A DNA stretch of 64,000 bases. Origin: Capillimicrobium parvum. GTDB lineage: Bacteria; Actinomycetota; Thermoleophilia; Solirubrobacterales; Solirubrobacteraceae. Made by a program: the position numbers and the translations under genes. Shown here piece by piece: positions 17,205 to 25,903 of the stretch. Numbering within the stretch: the first letter of the stretch is position 1; every line of letters starts with the position of its first letter. Under the pieces are notes generated by a model, which saw only the letters and a list, made by a program, of their open reading frames with translations, was not told where the DNA came from and searched no databases. The stretch lies in assembly GCF_021172045.1 (NCBI RefSeq), contig NZ_CP087164.1, positions 248,001 through 312,000 on the forward strand, in the 5' to 3' direction.

Positions 17205-17921
17205 TTGAGCGCTAGACCCACGGTAGTCGCTGTCAGCGTCGGGAAGCCAGCCGACGTCCCGTACAGAAGCGGCACTGTTCGCACCGCCTTTGTGAAGCAC
17301 GAGCAAAAGGGCCCTGTTGCTGTCGGGCCTCTCGGTCTGGCTGGTGACGAGCAGGGAGACCAGATCCGGCACGGAGGGCCGGACAAGGCGATCCTTGTCT
17401 ACGCGGAGGAGCATTACCCGTACTGGCGACAACGGCTCGGGCGCGACGTGCCGGTCCCTGGTTTCGGAGAGAACCTCACCGTCAGAGGCTTGACCGAGGA
17501 GCAGGCGTGTATTGGAGACGTCTTGCAGATCGGGCAGGTCGTAGCTGAGGTGACGCAGGCGCGCCAACCGTGCTTCAAGATCGCCGCCCGCTACACGCTG
17601 CCGAAGATCGCCAAGTGGGTCCAGGACGCTGGCTTCACTGGCTACTATCTTCGCGTTCTGGAGCCCGGATCTGTTCAAGCCGGGGACTCGGTCGAGCGGC
17701 TGGTGTCACCACATCCCGCGCTACCGATCAGTGAAATCAACCGGCTCCTGTACCGCGACCGCCGAGACGGCGCCGGGATGCGGCGTGCCCTCGCGGCCGA
17801 GCAGTTTGCGGCCCAGCAGCGCGCCGTCTTCGAGCAGCGTCTCGGGGGGCCGCTGGAGGATTTCGAGATACGACTGTACGGATCGGACGAGGTCCTGACG
17901 AACGCGGCGGATGCGGGTTAG
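17205..17921 (+). CDS. MOSC domain protein (YiiM-like)
   Basis: About 238 residues. MOSC domain residues ~5-165: VSVGKPADVPYRSG, DEQGDQIRHGGPDKAILVYA, GFGENLTVRGLTEEQACIGD and the conserved Cys in TQARQPCFKIAARY, the residue that carries sulfur or contacts molybdopterin in this family. The tail (~170-215, HPALPISEINRLLYRDRR) matches the three-helix '3-alpha' domain found after MOSC in YiiM proteins, which help reduce N-hydroxylated or similar substrates. The TTG start has GGAGAGGA at optimal distance and removes an upstream run without family similarity. It has its own well-formed promoter with an inverted repeat, so it is separately regulated. Confidence 0.85.
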   Translation: MSARPTVVAVSVGKPADVPYRSGTVRTAFVKHEQKGPVAVGPLGLAGDEQGDQIRHGGPDKAILVYAEEHYPYWRQRLGRDVPVPGFGENLTVRGLTEEQACIGDVLQIGQVVAEVTQARQPCFKIAARYTLPKIAKWVQDAGFTGYYLRVLEPGSVQAGDSVERLVSPHPALPISEINRLLYRDRRDGAGMRRALAAEQFAAQQRAVFEQRLGGPLEDFEIRLYGSDEVLTNAADAG

Positions 17922-17981
17922 TGATCCCGATGCGTCGTACGTGCGATGTGTGCGCCGGCAGCTTCGACGGAAGGAGAGGGC

Positions 17982-19037
17982 ATGGTTGATGTGGCGGTGG
18001 ACACTGCGGTGGGAGTGCATCTCGTCGGCGGCATGAAGGCGGCTGACAGCGAGACGGCGATGCGGCTCGCGGCCCGCATCCTGTCGGGGCATCTGTACGC
18101 GCTGCCCGACGGCGAGACCGGTGAGCGCAACCAGTGGATCGCGTGGCAGCTTGACAAGCTGACCGGGATCGAGGGAATCGAGCACGCCGGTACGAAGACG
18201 ATGCCTGCGCCGGAGAATCGGGCGTATGCGGAGATGCCGGCCCTCGCGGTGGACGCATCGGTGACGGAGCTCCCGGCCCGGTCCCTCGGGTATGCCGACG
18301 CGGCCGAGGAGTCCTACGCGATCTTCCGGCGCCTGCGCGAGGAAGGCGCGGTTCCACCCGATGTGAAGTTCCAGGTGGCGGTCCCCACGCCGTATGCGAC
18401 CGTCGTCGCGTGGGTTCACGAACAGGACCAGGAGCGGTTCTTTCCGGTGTACGCGAAGGCGATCGCCGAGGAGGTGAAGGCGATCGGCCGCGTGGTGCCC
18501 GCGAACGACCTGCTCCTCCAGTTCGACGTGACGCTCGAGGTCGGTGTGCTCACCGGCGCCTTCGTCGCGGCGGGCCGGATGGGGACGATGGAGTTCATCA
18601 CCGGGGCGCTCAGGGATGCGCTGGACGCCGCGCCGGGCGTCGAGCGAGGCGTCCACTTCTGCTACGGCGATCTGGGACATCGTCACTTCACGGTCCCGAA
18701 GGATCTGTCGCTGTGCGTGCAGCTCGGCAACGCGATCGCGGACCAGATCGAGTTCGCGCACATGCCGGCGGACCGTGAGACCGGCCGGAGTCCCGGCTAC
18801 TACGAGCCGTTGCGCGATCTGAAGGTCAAGCGACTGGCGCTCGGCGTCATCGACTTCGAGGGCGAAGAGCAGCGAACGCGCGAGCTGATCGAAGCGGCGG
18901 CCAAGGGCAGCGGCGGGATGCGATTCGCAGCTGCCACGGAGTGCGGCATGTCCAAGATCGATGAGCGCAGGGCAGGTGCTCCGTCGCTGGAGGATCTTCT
19001 CGCTCTCCACGCGCGGTTCGCCGAGCCGATCCGGTAG
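17982..19037 (+). CDS. Single-domain MetE-like (cobalamin-independent methionine synthase family) protein
   Basis: A 351-residue TIM-barrel protein of the UROD/MetE superfamily. Sequence signs are LPDGETGERNQWIAWQLDKL near residue 45, FQVAVPTPYATVVAW, LQFDVTLEVGVLTG, and the likely zinc ligands in GVHFCYGDLGH (H-x-C) and a late ATECGMSK (Cys). Zinc-thiolate activation for methyl transfer is the family mechanism, but the methyl donor and acceptor are unknown and the folate-binding N-terminal half of MetE is absent. Start ATG follows GGAGAGGG. It precedes a sugar-type ABC importer in the same direction, so it may process the imported compound. A second, distinct MetE-like gene is at 48.6 kb. 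Confidence 0.7.
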   Translation: MVDVAVDTAVGVHLVGGMKAADSETAMRLAARILSGHLYALPDGETGERNQWIAWQLDKLTGIEGIEHAGTKTMPAPENRAYAEMPALAVDASVTELPARSLGYADAAEESYAIFRRLREEGAVPPDVKFQVAVPTPYATVVAWVHEQDQERFFPVYAKAIAEEVKAIGRVVPANDLLLQFDVTLEVGVLTGAFVAAGRMGTMEFITGALRDALDAAPGVERGVHFCYGDLGHRHFTVPKDLSLCVQLGNAIADQIEFAHMPADRETGRSPGYYEPLRDLKVKRLALGVIDFEGEEQRTRELIEAAAKGSGGMRFAAATECGMSKIDERRAGAPSLEDLLALHARFAEPIR

Positions 19038-19093
19038 CGCGGTTCACAACAATCATTGGGTCATCGATGTCGAGTTCGTGGGGGTGGGGTCAC

Positions 19094-20311
19094 ATGCCGA
19101 AGAGGGACGGATCGTGGTCGTGGCGTCGGCGCGGGCGACCGGCGGGGGCGTGTGTGCTCGGCGCCGTGTCTGTGGTCGCGGTGGCGGCCATGCTGGCAGG
19201 CTGCGGAGGCGGGGACTCGTCCACGACCGCGACCGGCGGCGCAGGCACATCGGCGACAGGTACGCAGAATGCGGCGCTTGATGAAGCGCGCACGTCGCTC
19301 GACCAGCTCCGGGCGCCCGTTCAGTTCAAGGCGCCCGGTCCGGCGTTCGACGCTGGCGGCCTGACCGGCAAGACCGTCTACGCGATCGTGCCGGGACTCA
19401 GCTTCCCGTTCGTGCAGTCCGTCGTCCAGGGCGAGAAGGAGGCGGCCGAGGCGCTCGGGATGAACCTGGTCGCGGTCGATTCGCGCGGACAGGTCGGGAC
19501 GGCCTCCGGGCTGATCGACCAGGCCGTGTCCCGCAAGGCGGCGGCGATCATCCTGCAGTCGGTCCCAGCCGAGGCGCTGGCCGCGCCACTCAAGGAGGCG
19601 GCACGCGCCGGGATCCCGATCATCGAGCTGACCGCCCGCGATCCGCAGGCGCCCCCCGCATCCCTCGAGCAGCTCGGCATCAAGGGGATCGTCTCGTTCT
19701 GCTACACGTGCGCGGCCAGGCAGATGGCCTCCGTCGTCGCCACCGATTCCGGCGGCAAGGCCAACACCGTGCTGGTGGGCTCGCCTGATCTCGCCACCAC
19801 CGGCCCCATGCTGAAGGCGTTCACGGAGGAGTACACGCGCCTGTGCCCAGGCTGCAAGCTCGCCACCAAGCAGGTGCAGCTCGTCCAGTGGAACACCCAG
19901 CTGCCGTCGCTGACGTCCTCCGTGCTCAAGAGCGATCCTGACGTCAACTACATGGTGCCGCTCTATGACGCGATGGAGCCGTCGATGGCACCGTCCGTGG
20001 CGAGGACGGGCAAGGCAGGGAACGTCAAGTTCGTCAGCTACAACGCCACCCTCCCGGTGATGCAGGCGCTGAAGCGCAAGGACATGGTGCTGGCGGACAT
20101 CGGCTCTCCGCTCGTCTGGCTCGGCTGGGGCGCGATCGATCAGACCGCTCGGATCCTGAGCGGGAAGCCGCCTGTCGAGAGCGAGAACCTGCCGAACCGG
20201 CTGTTCGACGCATCGAACATCGACTCCCTCGACCTGAGCAAGCCGGAGGAGGCGTGGTACGGACCCGCCGACTTCCGGACGGAGTACAAGAAGCTGTGGG
20301 GGCAAAATTGA
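19094..20311 (+). CDS. Sugar-type ABC transporter substrate-binding lipoprotein
   Basis: About 405 residues. A lipoprotein signal peptide is clear: basic N-terminus, hydrophobic GAVSVVAVAAMLAGC with the lipobox Cys, followed by a Ser/Thr/Gly linker. The rest is a periplasmic-binding-protein type 1 fold (KTVYAIVPGLSFPFVQSVVQ, LVAVDSRGQVGTASGLIDQA, AAAIILQSVPAEAL), as for ribose/xylose-class importers. It captures a small ligand outside the membrane. I start at the ATG after GGGGTGGGGTCAC; an ATG at 19067 is possible. The next genes encode its ATPase and permease. Confidence 0.9.
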   Translation: MPKRDGSWSWRRRGRPAGACVLGAVSVVAVAAMLAGCGGGDSSTTATGGAGTSATGTQNAALDEARTSLDQLRAPVQFKAPGPAFDAGGLTGKTVYAIVPGLSFPFVQSVVQGEKEAAEALGMNLVAVDSRGQVGTASGLIDQAVSRKAAAIILQSVPAEALAAPLKEAARAGIPIIELTARDPQAPPASLEQLGIKGIVSFCYTCAARQMASVVATDSGGKANTVLVGSPDLATTGPMLKAFTEEYTRLCPGCKLATKQVQLVQWNTQLPSLTSSVLKSDPDVNYMVPLYDAMEPSMAPSVARTGKAGNVKFVSYNATLPVMQALKRKDMVLADIGSPLVWLGWGAIDQTARILSGKPPVESENLPNRLFDASNIDSLDLSKPEEAWYGPADFRTEYKKLWGQN

Positions 20312-20352
20312 ACGATGTCTCCAGATGACGAGCGAGCGCGCGGCGCATCACT

Positions 20353-21849
20353 GTGATCGAGCTGCGCAACATCTCGAAGACCTTCGCGAGCCGCCCCGTT
20401 CTTCAGGGGGTAGATCTGACACTGGTGCCGGGCGAAGTCCACGGCCTGGTGGGCGAGAACGGCTCGGGCAAGTCGACCCTGATCAAGATCCTCTCGGGCT
20501 TCCACGCCCCCGACGATGGGGCCCAGATATTGGCTGCTGGCCGGCCGCTCGAGCTGCCGATCAGCCCGCATGACGCGAATGCCGCCGGCATGCGGTTCGT
20601 CCATCAGGATCTCGGCCTCTTCGAGGGCGGGTCAGTGCTCGAGAACATGACCGTCGGCCGCTACGACCTGAACAGGTTCTGGCGGATCGACTGGCGCGAG
20701 GAACGAAGGCGCGCGGCGCGGCTGCTCGGGGAGTTCGGCGTGGCGCTCGATCTCGACGCTCGCGTGGGGAGCCTGAGTTACGTGGAGCGGACGCTTCTGG
20801 TGGTGGTCCGAGCGCTTGGCCAGGAAGCTGGCGGAGGGACGATCGTGCTCGACGAGCCGACCGCTCCGCTGGATTCGGAGAGCGCCGGCCGGCTGCTGTC
20901 GACCCTGAGACGGGTTGCAGATCGCGGCAGCTCCGTTCTCTTCGTGTCCCATAGGCTCGGTGAGGTGCTCTCGATCAGCGACCGCGTGACGGTGCTCCGT
21001 GACGGCCGGGTGGTGGCACAGGACCTTGCCGGGTCCTTCACGGAGGACTCGCTGATCGAGGCGATGCTCGGTGTGCCTATGACGGAGATGTACCCTGAGG
21101 TGAGCACGGCCCAGGGGACTGAGGTGGTCCTTGCATTGAACGGGTTCGCGGGAGACGTCTTGCGCCGCAGCGTGTCTCTGGAGTTGCGATCCGGCGAGAT
21201 CGTCGGCGTGACCGGGTTGGCCGCCATGGGTCACGATGATCTGCCGTACCTCATGTTCGGGGACGAGGAGACTCGCGTGGGCGCGCTCGCCGTCGGCGAT
21301 CGGACCATCGGCGCTGCCGATCTCTCGCCCCAGGTGGCCATGCGGGCCGGGCTCGGGCTCGTGCCTGCGAACCGTCTGAGCGACGGTGGCGCCCAGGCGA
21401 TGACCGCCACGGAGAACATCACATCAGTGACCCTCGGGAAGTACATGCGCAAAGGCACGCTGCGGCTCAGGCGCGAGCGCCGAGCTGTGGCCGGTCTGAT
21501 GGCGCAGTTCGAGATCCGTCCGCCGGTGCCCGAACTGCCGCTCGCGTCGTTCAGCGGGGGCAACCAGCAGAAGGCGATTCTCGCGAAGTGGTTGAGTCGG
21601 AACCCCTACGCGCTCATCCTCCACGAGCCGACGCAGGGAGTCGACGTGGGGGCCAAGCGCCAGATATTCAGGCTGATCGCTGATGCAGCGCGTGCCGGAA
21701 CTGCGTTCTTGTACGTGAGTTCCGAGCACGAGGACATTGCGCACCTCTGCACGCGGGCGGTGATCTTCCGCGATCGCGCCGTGGTGCGCGAGCTCGCTGG
21801 TCCGGCGCTGACGTACGAGAACCTGATGTCGGAGTGTCTGAGAGCATGA
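20353..21849 (+). CDS. Sugar-type ABC transporter ATP-binding protein (two nucleotide domains)
   Basis: A 498-residue RbsA/XylG-type double ATPase. Domain 1 has a full Walker A (VGENGSGKSTLIKILSGF) and Walker B (TIVLDEPTAPLD). Its signature motif reads GSLSYVERTLLVVVRAL instead of LS-x-G-Q-x-Q, an unusual loss. Domain 2 has a degenerate Walker A region (GLAAMGHDDLPYLMFG), normal for the class, but a good signature SFSGGNQQKAILAKWL and Walker B (YALILHEPTQGVDVG). It powers import with the permease, whose ATG follows one base after this gene's TGA. The GTG start is the only sensible one before the first strand. Confidence 0.9.
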   Translation: MIELRNISKTFASRPVLQGVDLTLVPGEVHGLVGENGSGKSTLIKILSGFHAPDDGAQILAAGRPLELPISPHDANAAGMRFVHQDLGLFEGGSVLENMTVGRYDLNRFWRIDWREERRRAARLLGEFGVALDLDARVGSLSYVERTLLVVVRALGQEAGGGTIVLDEPTAPLDSESAGRLLSTLRRVADRGSSVLFVSHRLGEVLSISDRVTVLRDGRVVAQDLAGSFTEDSLIEAMLGVPMTEMYPEVSTAQGTEVVLALNGFAGDVLRRSVSLELRSGEIVGVTGLAAMGHDDLPYLMFGDEETRVGALAVGDRTIGAADLSPQVAMRAGLGLVPANRLSDGGAQAMTATENITSVTLGKYMRKGTLRLRRERRAVAGLMAQFEIRPPVPELPLASFSGGNQQKAILAKWLSRNPYALILHEPTQGVDVGAKRQIFRLIADAARAGTAFLYVSSEHEDIAHLCTRAVIFRDRAVVRELAGPALTYENLMSECLRA

Positions 21850-21850
21850 G

Positions 21851-22885
21851 ATGAGGGAAGGAACGAAGATCGCAAGCACGACCGAGCGGCCACCCGGTAA
21901 CCCGGAGGAATCCGGTCGGCGCAACCGCGGGTCATGGCAACGACTCAAGGCGGAGGACATCGCCAACCGGTACGGTCTCGTCGGGGCCTGGATCGTGCTC
22001 ATCGCGGTGTTCGGCGCACTCGAGCCCGACAAGTTCCTGACCCTCTCCAACTTCCAGGACATCTTCAGTTCGCAAGCCGTTCTCGTAGTCCTGAGCATCG
22101 GGGTCCTGCCCGCCCTCGCGGTGGGTGCCATCGACCTATCGATCGCGGGAACGATGGGGCTCGCCCTTGTGATCGTCGGCTGGCTCAACGTCTTGCATGG
22201 ATGGCCGATCGCGCTCGCGGTGCTGGTCGCGCTTGCCGCAGGCGTCATCGTCGGCGGCATCAACGCACTCGTGATCGTCAGGCTCGGGATCGACTCGATC
22301 GTCGCGACGCTCGGGATGGGCACGTTGCTTGCCGGCATCGCCATCGGCATCAACAACCTGGCGATCAGCGGCATCTCGACGAGCCTGATCGACGCGGCCC
22401 GCACGAACGTCGGCGGGCTCCAACTCGTCTTCTTCTATGCGCTGGCGCTCGCTCTCGTGCTGTGGTACGTCTTCCGGTACACGCCGCTCGGCCGCTACCT
22501 GTTCTTCATCGGCGGGGGCGGCGGCGTGGCGCGGCTGTCGGGTATCCCGGTCGACCGCGTCCGTGCCGGGTCCCTCGTGTTCTCAGGACTCGCCAGCGCG
22601 TTCAGCGGCGTCCTCCTCGCCGGGGTCCTCGGTGCCGCGGATCCCACGGTCGGCCCCTCGTATCTCCTGCCCGCGCTAGCCGGCGCTTTCCTCGGCGCCA
22701 CCGCGATCGTGCCGGGCCGATTCAATGTCTGGGGAACGGTCATCGCCGTGTACTTCCTCGCCACGGGCATCACCGGTCTGGAGCTGCTCGGTCTGTCCGG
22801 ATACATCGAGCAGGTCTTCTATGGGGGCTCGCTCGTGCTGGCCGTGGTCCTCTCCCGGCTCGCCAGCCGGCGAACTCAGAGCTGA
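21851..22885 (+). CDS. Sugar-type ABC transporter permease (RbsC-like)
   Basis: A 344-residue membrane protein with about nine to ten hydrophobic spans after a ~38-residue polar N-terminus. The BPD_transp_2 family marks are VGAIDLSIAGTMGLALVIVG, GGINALVIVRLGIDSIVATLG and VFRYTPLGRYLFFIGGG with the downstream cytoplasmic loop R-x-S-G-I-P-V-D contacting the ATPase. It forms the channel of the importer. It is the last gene of the rightward run and converges on the first PaaX-type regulator. Confidence 0.9.
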   Translation: MREGTKIASTTERPPGNPEESGRRNRGSWQRLKAEDIANRYGLVGAWIVLIAVFGALEPDKFLTLSNFQDIFSSQAVLVVLSIGVLPALAVGAIDLSIAGTMGLALVIVGWLNVLHGWPIALAVLVALAAGVIVGGINALVIVRLGIDSIVATLGMGTLLAGIAIGINNLAISGISTSLIDAARTNVGGLQLVFFYALALALVLWYVFRYTPLGRYLFFIGGGGGVARLSGIPVDRVRAGSLVFSGLASAFSGVLLAGVLGAADPTVGPSYLLPALAGAFLGATAIVPGRFNVWGTVIAVYFLATGITGLELLGLSGYIEQVFYGGSLVLAVVLSRLASRRTQS

Positions 22886-22909
22886 GCACAACGTGGCCTG
22901 TATGAAGCC

Positions 22910-22935
22910 AGCGTGTCCGGCGAGCGGGTCACGCT
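22910..22935. terminator. Weak hairpin between convergent genes
   Basis: AGCGTG (22910-22915) can pair with CACGCT (22930-22935) across 14 bases in the 58-base gap between the permease and the PaaX gene. Short stem, large loop and no T-run, so support is positional only. Confidence 0.25.
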
Positions 22936-22943
22936 CCGGCTGA

Positions 22944-23876
22944 TCAGATCATCGTGCTGCCGCTGCTGCCGCGGTTGGATTCACGACTCGTCGTGACTGC
23001 ATCGAAATGACGTTGCGCGGGCTCGGCCAGCGCCGGGTATAACGCGTCGAAGACCTCCACCGCCGCTACGCTGTGCCCCAGCTCAGGCATCAGCTCGTCC
23101 GGCAGTTCCGGGTCAAGGGATGGAAAAGCCCTGAACGTGTGCACCAGGCGAGTCCGGAGCAGAAAGCTCTCGTGGTCTGTCAGCCGGGCCCGCGCCCTAG
23201 GAGCGAGGTAGACGGAGAACTCCTCGGCAAACGACAGGTAGCGCGCCGCCAGAGCATCCAGGTCCCAGGCTCGGCGGGCGAACCGCTCGAAGTCAAATGA
23301 TTTCGCGGGGCGGCTCAACAATACGGCGACGTCCTGGTACAGCCCAAGTGAAGACGCGAGCGCCGCGACCTCGTCTTCGCGGTCATGGGGCGAGATCCAG
23401 ATGCCGTCCTGAAGCGAGCCGAAACCGAGAAATCGCAAACGATGGGTGAAACGCGTCTTCTCGAGACGCTGATTGTCGGGGATCGTTTGCCACACGACGG
23501 TCCACTCTTCGACCGGTCGAACGCGCCGCCGGAGGGAGAAGATCCGCCGATCACCCTCCGACAGCAGAGCCATCGACCGCGGCGTGAGCGCGTAGTGAAC
23601 GAGTCGGCCATCCTTGACGCGGGTGAGCAGTTGTCGCCGGACCATGCGGGTGAGAGCGACTCGCGCGGCGCCGGTCGAGAAGCCGAAATCATCGAGGATC
23701 TGGACTAGTCCTCCGGACCACACCGTGTCTCGACGGGACTTGACGTACGCGCCGAGCAGTGTGATGACAAGATCCTGGGGCTGAGGGACGAACCAGCTCG
23801 AACCCGTGGCAAAGCCGAGCCCGGTCTTGTTCATGGATGCGTTGATCTGGGCCACGGCTCGGTGCACCGTCGACAT
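22944..23876 (-). CDS. PaaX family transcriptional repressor 1
   Basis: Up to 310 residues. After a short leader comes the PaaX DNA-binding helix-turn-helix (PQDLVITLLGAYVKSRRDTV, then LVQILDDFGFSTGAARVALT), the central segment RRIFSLRRRVRPVEEWTVVW, and the C-terminal PaaX domain (LRTRLVHTFRAFPSLDPELP). PaaX represses phenylacetate genes and is released by phenylacetyl-CoA; relatives sense other aryl-CoA thioesters. An ATG at 23834 is an alternative start, neither having a good ribosome site. It is divergent from the P450 operon at 24680 and is paralogous to the PaaX gene at 32.2 kb, both sharing the motif F-G-F-S-T and L-R-F-L-G-F-G-S. Confidence 0.88.
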   Translation of the reverse strand: MSTVHRAVAQINASMNKTGLGFATGSSWFVPQPQDLVITLLGAYVKSRRDTVWSGGLVQILDDFGFSTGAARVALTRMVRRQLLTRVKDGRLVHYALTPRSMALLSEGDRRIFSLRRRVRPVEEWTVVWQTIPDNQRLEKTRFTHRLRFLGFGSLQDGIWISPHDREDEVAALASSLGLYQDVAVLLSRPAKSFDFERFARRAWDLDALAARYLSFAEEFSVYLAPRARARLTDHESFLLRTRLVHTFRAFPSLDPELPDELMPELGHSVAAVEVFDALYPALAEPAQRHFDAVTTSRESNRGSSGSTMI

Positions 23877-23890
23877 TGCGTGACGCGGTG

Positions 23891-23920
23891 GGACCTGCCA
23901 CGCGTCGCTTTGTCAGGTCC
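23891..23920. promoter_or_regulatory. Inverted repeat upstream of PaaX 1
   Basis: GGACCTG (23891-23897) and CAGGTCC (23914-23920) form a perfect 7-base inverted repeat spaced by 16 bases, 15 bases in front of the PaaX start. A TATTCT box on the minus strand follows it upstream. This is a candidate autoregulatory operator. Confidence 0.45.
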
Positions 23921-23957
23921 AGAATAGATGATTGGTGCGGTGGGCCGGGTGGTCCAG

Positions 23958-24185
23958 TCGACGCCTGAGGCCGAGCTGACCGGCCATCTTTCCTATAACG
24001 GGGGCGGTATGCCGCTGGGCTCCAGCGTCCGCAACGGCACGGGCCACGAGACGGTCCAGACGGATCTCGGGCCGGTCGAGGTCCCCACCCCGCGTGATGG
24101 CAACAGTAGCCCGTCCCCGAGCGCGAGCTCGTGGTTAAGGGCCAGACACGTCTGGCCGGCCCCGATGACCGCGTTTCCGCCTCGA
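23958..24185 (+). pseudogene. Decayed IS256/Mutator-family transposase fragment
   Basis: Frame 1 (23958-24104) reads AELTGHLSYNGG, then SVRNGTGHETVQTDLGPVEV and TPRDGN, matching the N-terminal part of IS256-type transposases (E-x-T-x-H-L-x-Y, N-x-R-N-G-T, K-T-V-x-T-x-x-G-P-V-E, V-P-R-D). The match continues in another frame from 24116 (PERELVVKGQTRLAGPDD), as expected for the next stretch of the same family. So the gene is truncated at both ends and frameshifted. No terminal inverted repeats were seen. Confidence 0.7.
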
Positions 24186-24679
24186 TCCACCATTTCGGCA
24201 GTTCGGCCCGTCCTTTGACGTGGTCAACCGCATCCGTGCGCTCCCCGCCGTCTGACTGCGCCTGGCGGCCCCCGACACCACCGCTTGGTCCACCTCGGCG
24301 ACCGGCCGCGATAACTGCCCGGGAACACCTCCGATCTGCCCCACGCATGCACCGATCCAGCGTCCCCCTCGATCACAGTTCCGAGATCGACCCCGGACCA
24401 CTTGCGACGCCGCGGCACCACATTTCGCAACCGGTCGATCGGTCGAGCTGGTTGCGTGGGGTCTGGGATGGGTGCCGTCTCATCGGAGGGCCGGTGCGCA
24501 GCGGGGCCCGCTTCCTCTGAGTGACGTAACGGGCGCACACGCCGCCCGTCAAAATTGTTCACACGTCTCTCGGCAGCAGTGTATTATTTTAGGGCTGGCT
24601 CGGCGTGGTGGGCGCAGCACGCGCTCCCTTGCAAGAGCAGCTCTCGCTCGTGGTAGTCACATCCGAAGAAGGCGGGCAA
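24186..24679. other. Non-coding stretch upstream of the P450 operon
   Basis: About 490 bases with no gene I can support. Open frames on both strands lack family features. It contains a promoter-like element at 24556-24590 and otherwise shows nothing. Proximity to the transposase fragment suggests it is scarred DNA. Confidence 0.5.
24556..24590 (+). promoter_or_regulatory. Shared catabolic promoter motif, site E (weak)
   Basis: TCAAAA upstream (24549-24554), then TGTTCAC in place of TCTRCAY, and TGTATTATTTT running into the -10. It shares the TCAAAA, the CA-x-AC part and the spacing with site D, but the central GGCAGC block is displaced. It points to the P450 gene. Confidence 0.35.
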
Positions 24680-25903
24680 ATGAAACCCTCGGACTTCCCC
24701 CGAGACGCAAAGTTCCACGATCCGACGACCCCTCCGTTTCGGGACGACGAAGGCGTCCATCACATCTTCAGCTACGCGGATGTGATGTCGGTCCTCATGA
24801 ATCGCGACGAGGCCTTCTCGCGGGATCCCGCGCCGTGGCTCCCCGGAACGGGACCCGTCCACATGGCGTTCGACTTCATGTGGATGATCGAGCCTTTCAC
24901 CCTGGACGGCGAGGCGGGTCGACACGACCCGCTGCGTCGGGTCGTCGAGCCGTGGTTCAAGCTTCGGGCCGTCGGGACCATGGAGCCGATCATCCGCGAC
25001 ATCATGGTCCAGGGCATCAACGACGTCGTCGCGAAGGGCACGGGCGAGGTCAACGTCGCCACAGAGCTCTGCTCGCGGCTCTCGATGCGCGTGATCTGCC
25101 GGCTGACCGGCATCGAGTTCGAGCGCGAGCAGTGGATGCGCGAGAAGCTCGACGAGTTCAATCAGGCGACCTGGGACAACTGTCCGCCGCAGTGGGACGT
25201 CCAGGCCTACTTCTGGCAGCTGATCGCCAAGCGGCTCGCCCGGCCGCAGGACGAGCTCCTCGACATCCTCGTCCAGGCTTGGACCGAGGGCGCCATCGAC
25301 GATCACGAGCTCATCGGCTACCTCTACGGGTTCAGCGCGGCGGGCACTGACACCACCGGGGCGAGCCTCGCGAACACCTTCACCTATCTCGCGGAGTTCG
25401 ACCTCCTCGACTACGCCCGGAGCATCCAGGGCGACGAGGAGGCCGTCGGGATGCTCATCGAGGAGATCCTGCGCTTCGGGACGCCGTTCCCGATGAAGCC
25501 ACTCTACGTTTGCAAGGACTCGCAGTTCGGGGATCTGAAGGTGCCGGCCGAGAGCGTGCTGGGCGTGTGGTTCGCTGCGGCCAACCGGGACGAGGCCGTA
25601 AACGGCGGAGACGCGGACGGTGCCGACCCGAACCTCTTCGACCCCAAGCGCTCGCCGAACAAGCACATCGCGCTGGGCCGCGGCAAGCACTACTGCCTCG
25701 GCAAGGACCTCGCGAAGCTCGAGATGAAGATCCTGCTCGAGGAGTCGCTGCGGCGGCTGCCGGAGTTGCAGATGGATGCGACCAAGCCCTTCCGGCGGTA
25801 CGGGGGCATCGTCGACAGCGTTACCGACGCACACTTCACGTTCGACCAGGAGCAGGCGGAGCGGATCAAGGCAGGCGAACGCGAGCCGACGCCGGTGGCA
25901 TGA
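24680..25903 (+). CDS. Cytochrome P450
   Basis: A 407-residue soluble bacterial P450. The C-helix segment GRHDPLRRVVEPWF, the I-helix oxygen-activation motif AAGTDTTGASLANTF, the K-helix E-x-x-R (EEILRFG) and the heme loop ALGRGKHYCLGKDLAKLEMK with the Cys ligand are all present; the usual Phe at the start of the heme loop is Leu. P450s of this type hydroxylate small hydrophobic substrates using ferredoxin partners, and none is encoded nearby. Start ATG is preceded by GGCGGGCAA; the frame also opens at a GTG 75 bases upstream, close to the -10. Its stop overlaps the next start (ATGA). Confidence 0.92.
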   Translation: MKPSDFPRDAKFHDPTTPPFRDDEGVHHIFSYADVMSVLMNRDEAFSRDPAPWLPGTGPVHMAFDFMWMIEPFTLDGEAGRHDPLRRVVEPWFKLRAVGTMEPIIRDIMVQGINDVVAKGTGEVNVATELCSRLSMRVICRLTGIEFEREQWMREKLDEFNQATWDNCPPQWDVQAYFWQLIAKRLARPQDELLDILVQAWTEGAIDDHELIGYLYGFSAAGTDTTGASLANTFTYLAEFDLLDYARSIQGDEEAVGMLIEEILRFGTPFPMKPLYVCKDSQFGDLKVPAESVLGVWFAAANRDEAVNGGDADGADPNLFDPKRSPNKHIALGRGKHYCLGKDLAKLEMKILLEESLRRLPELQMDATKPFRRYGGIVDSVTDAHFTFDQEQAERIKAGEREPTPVA

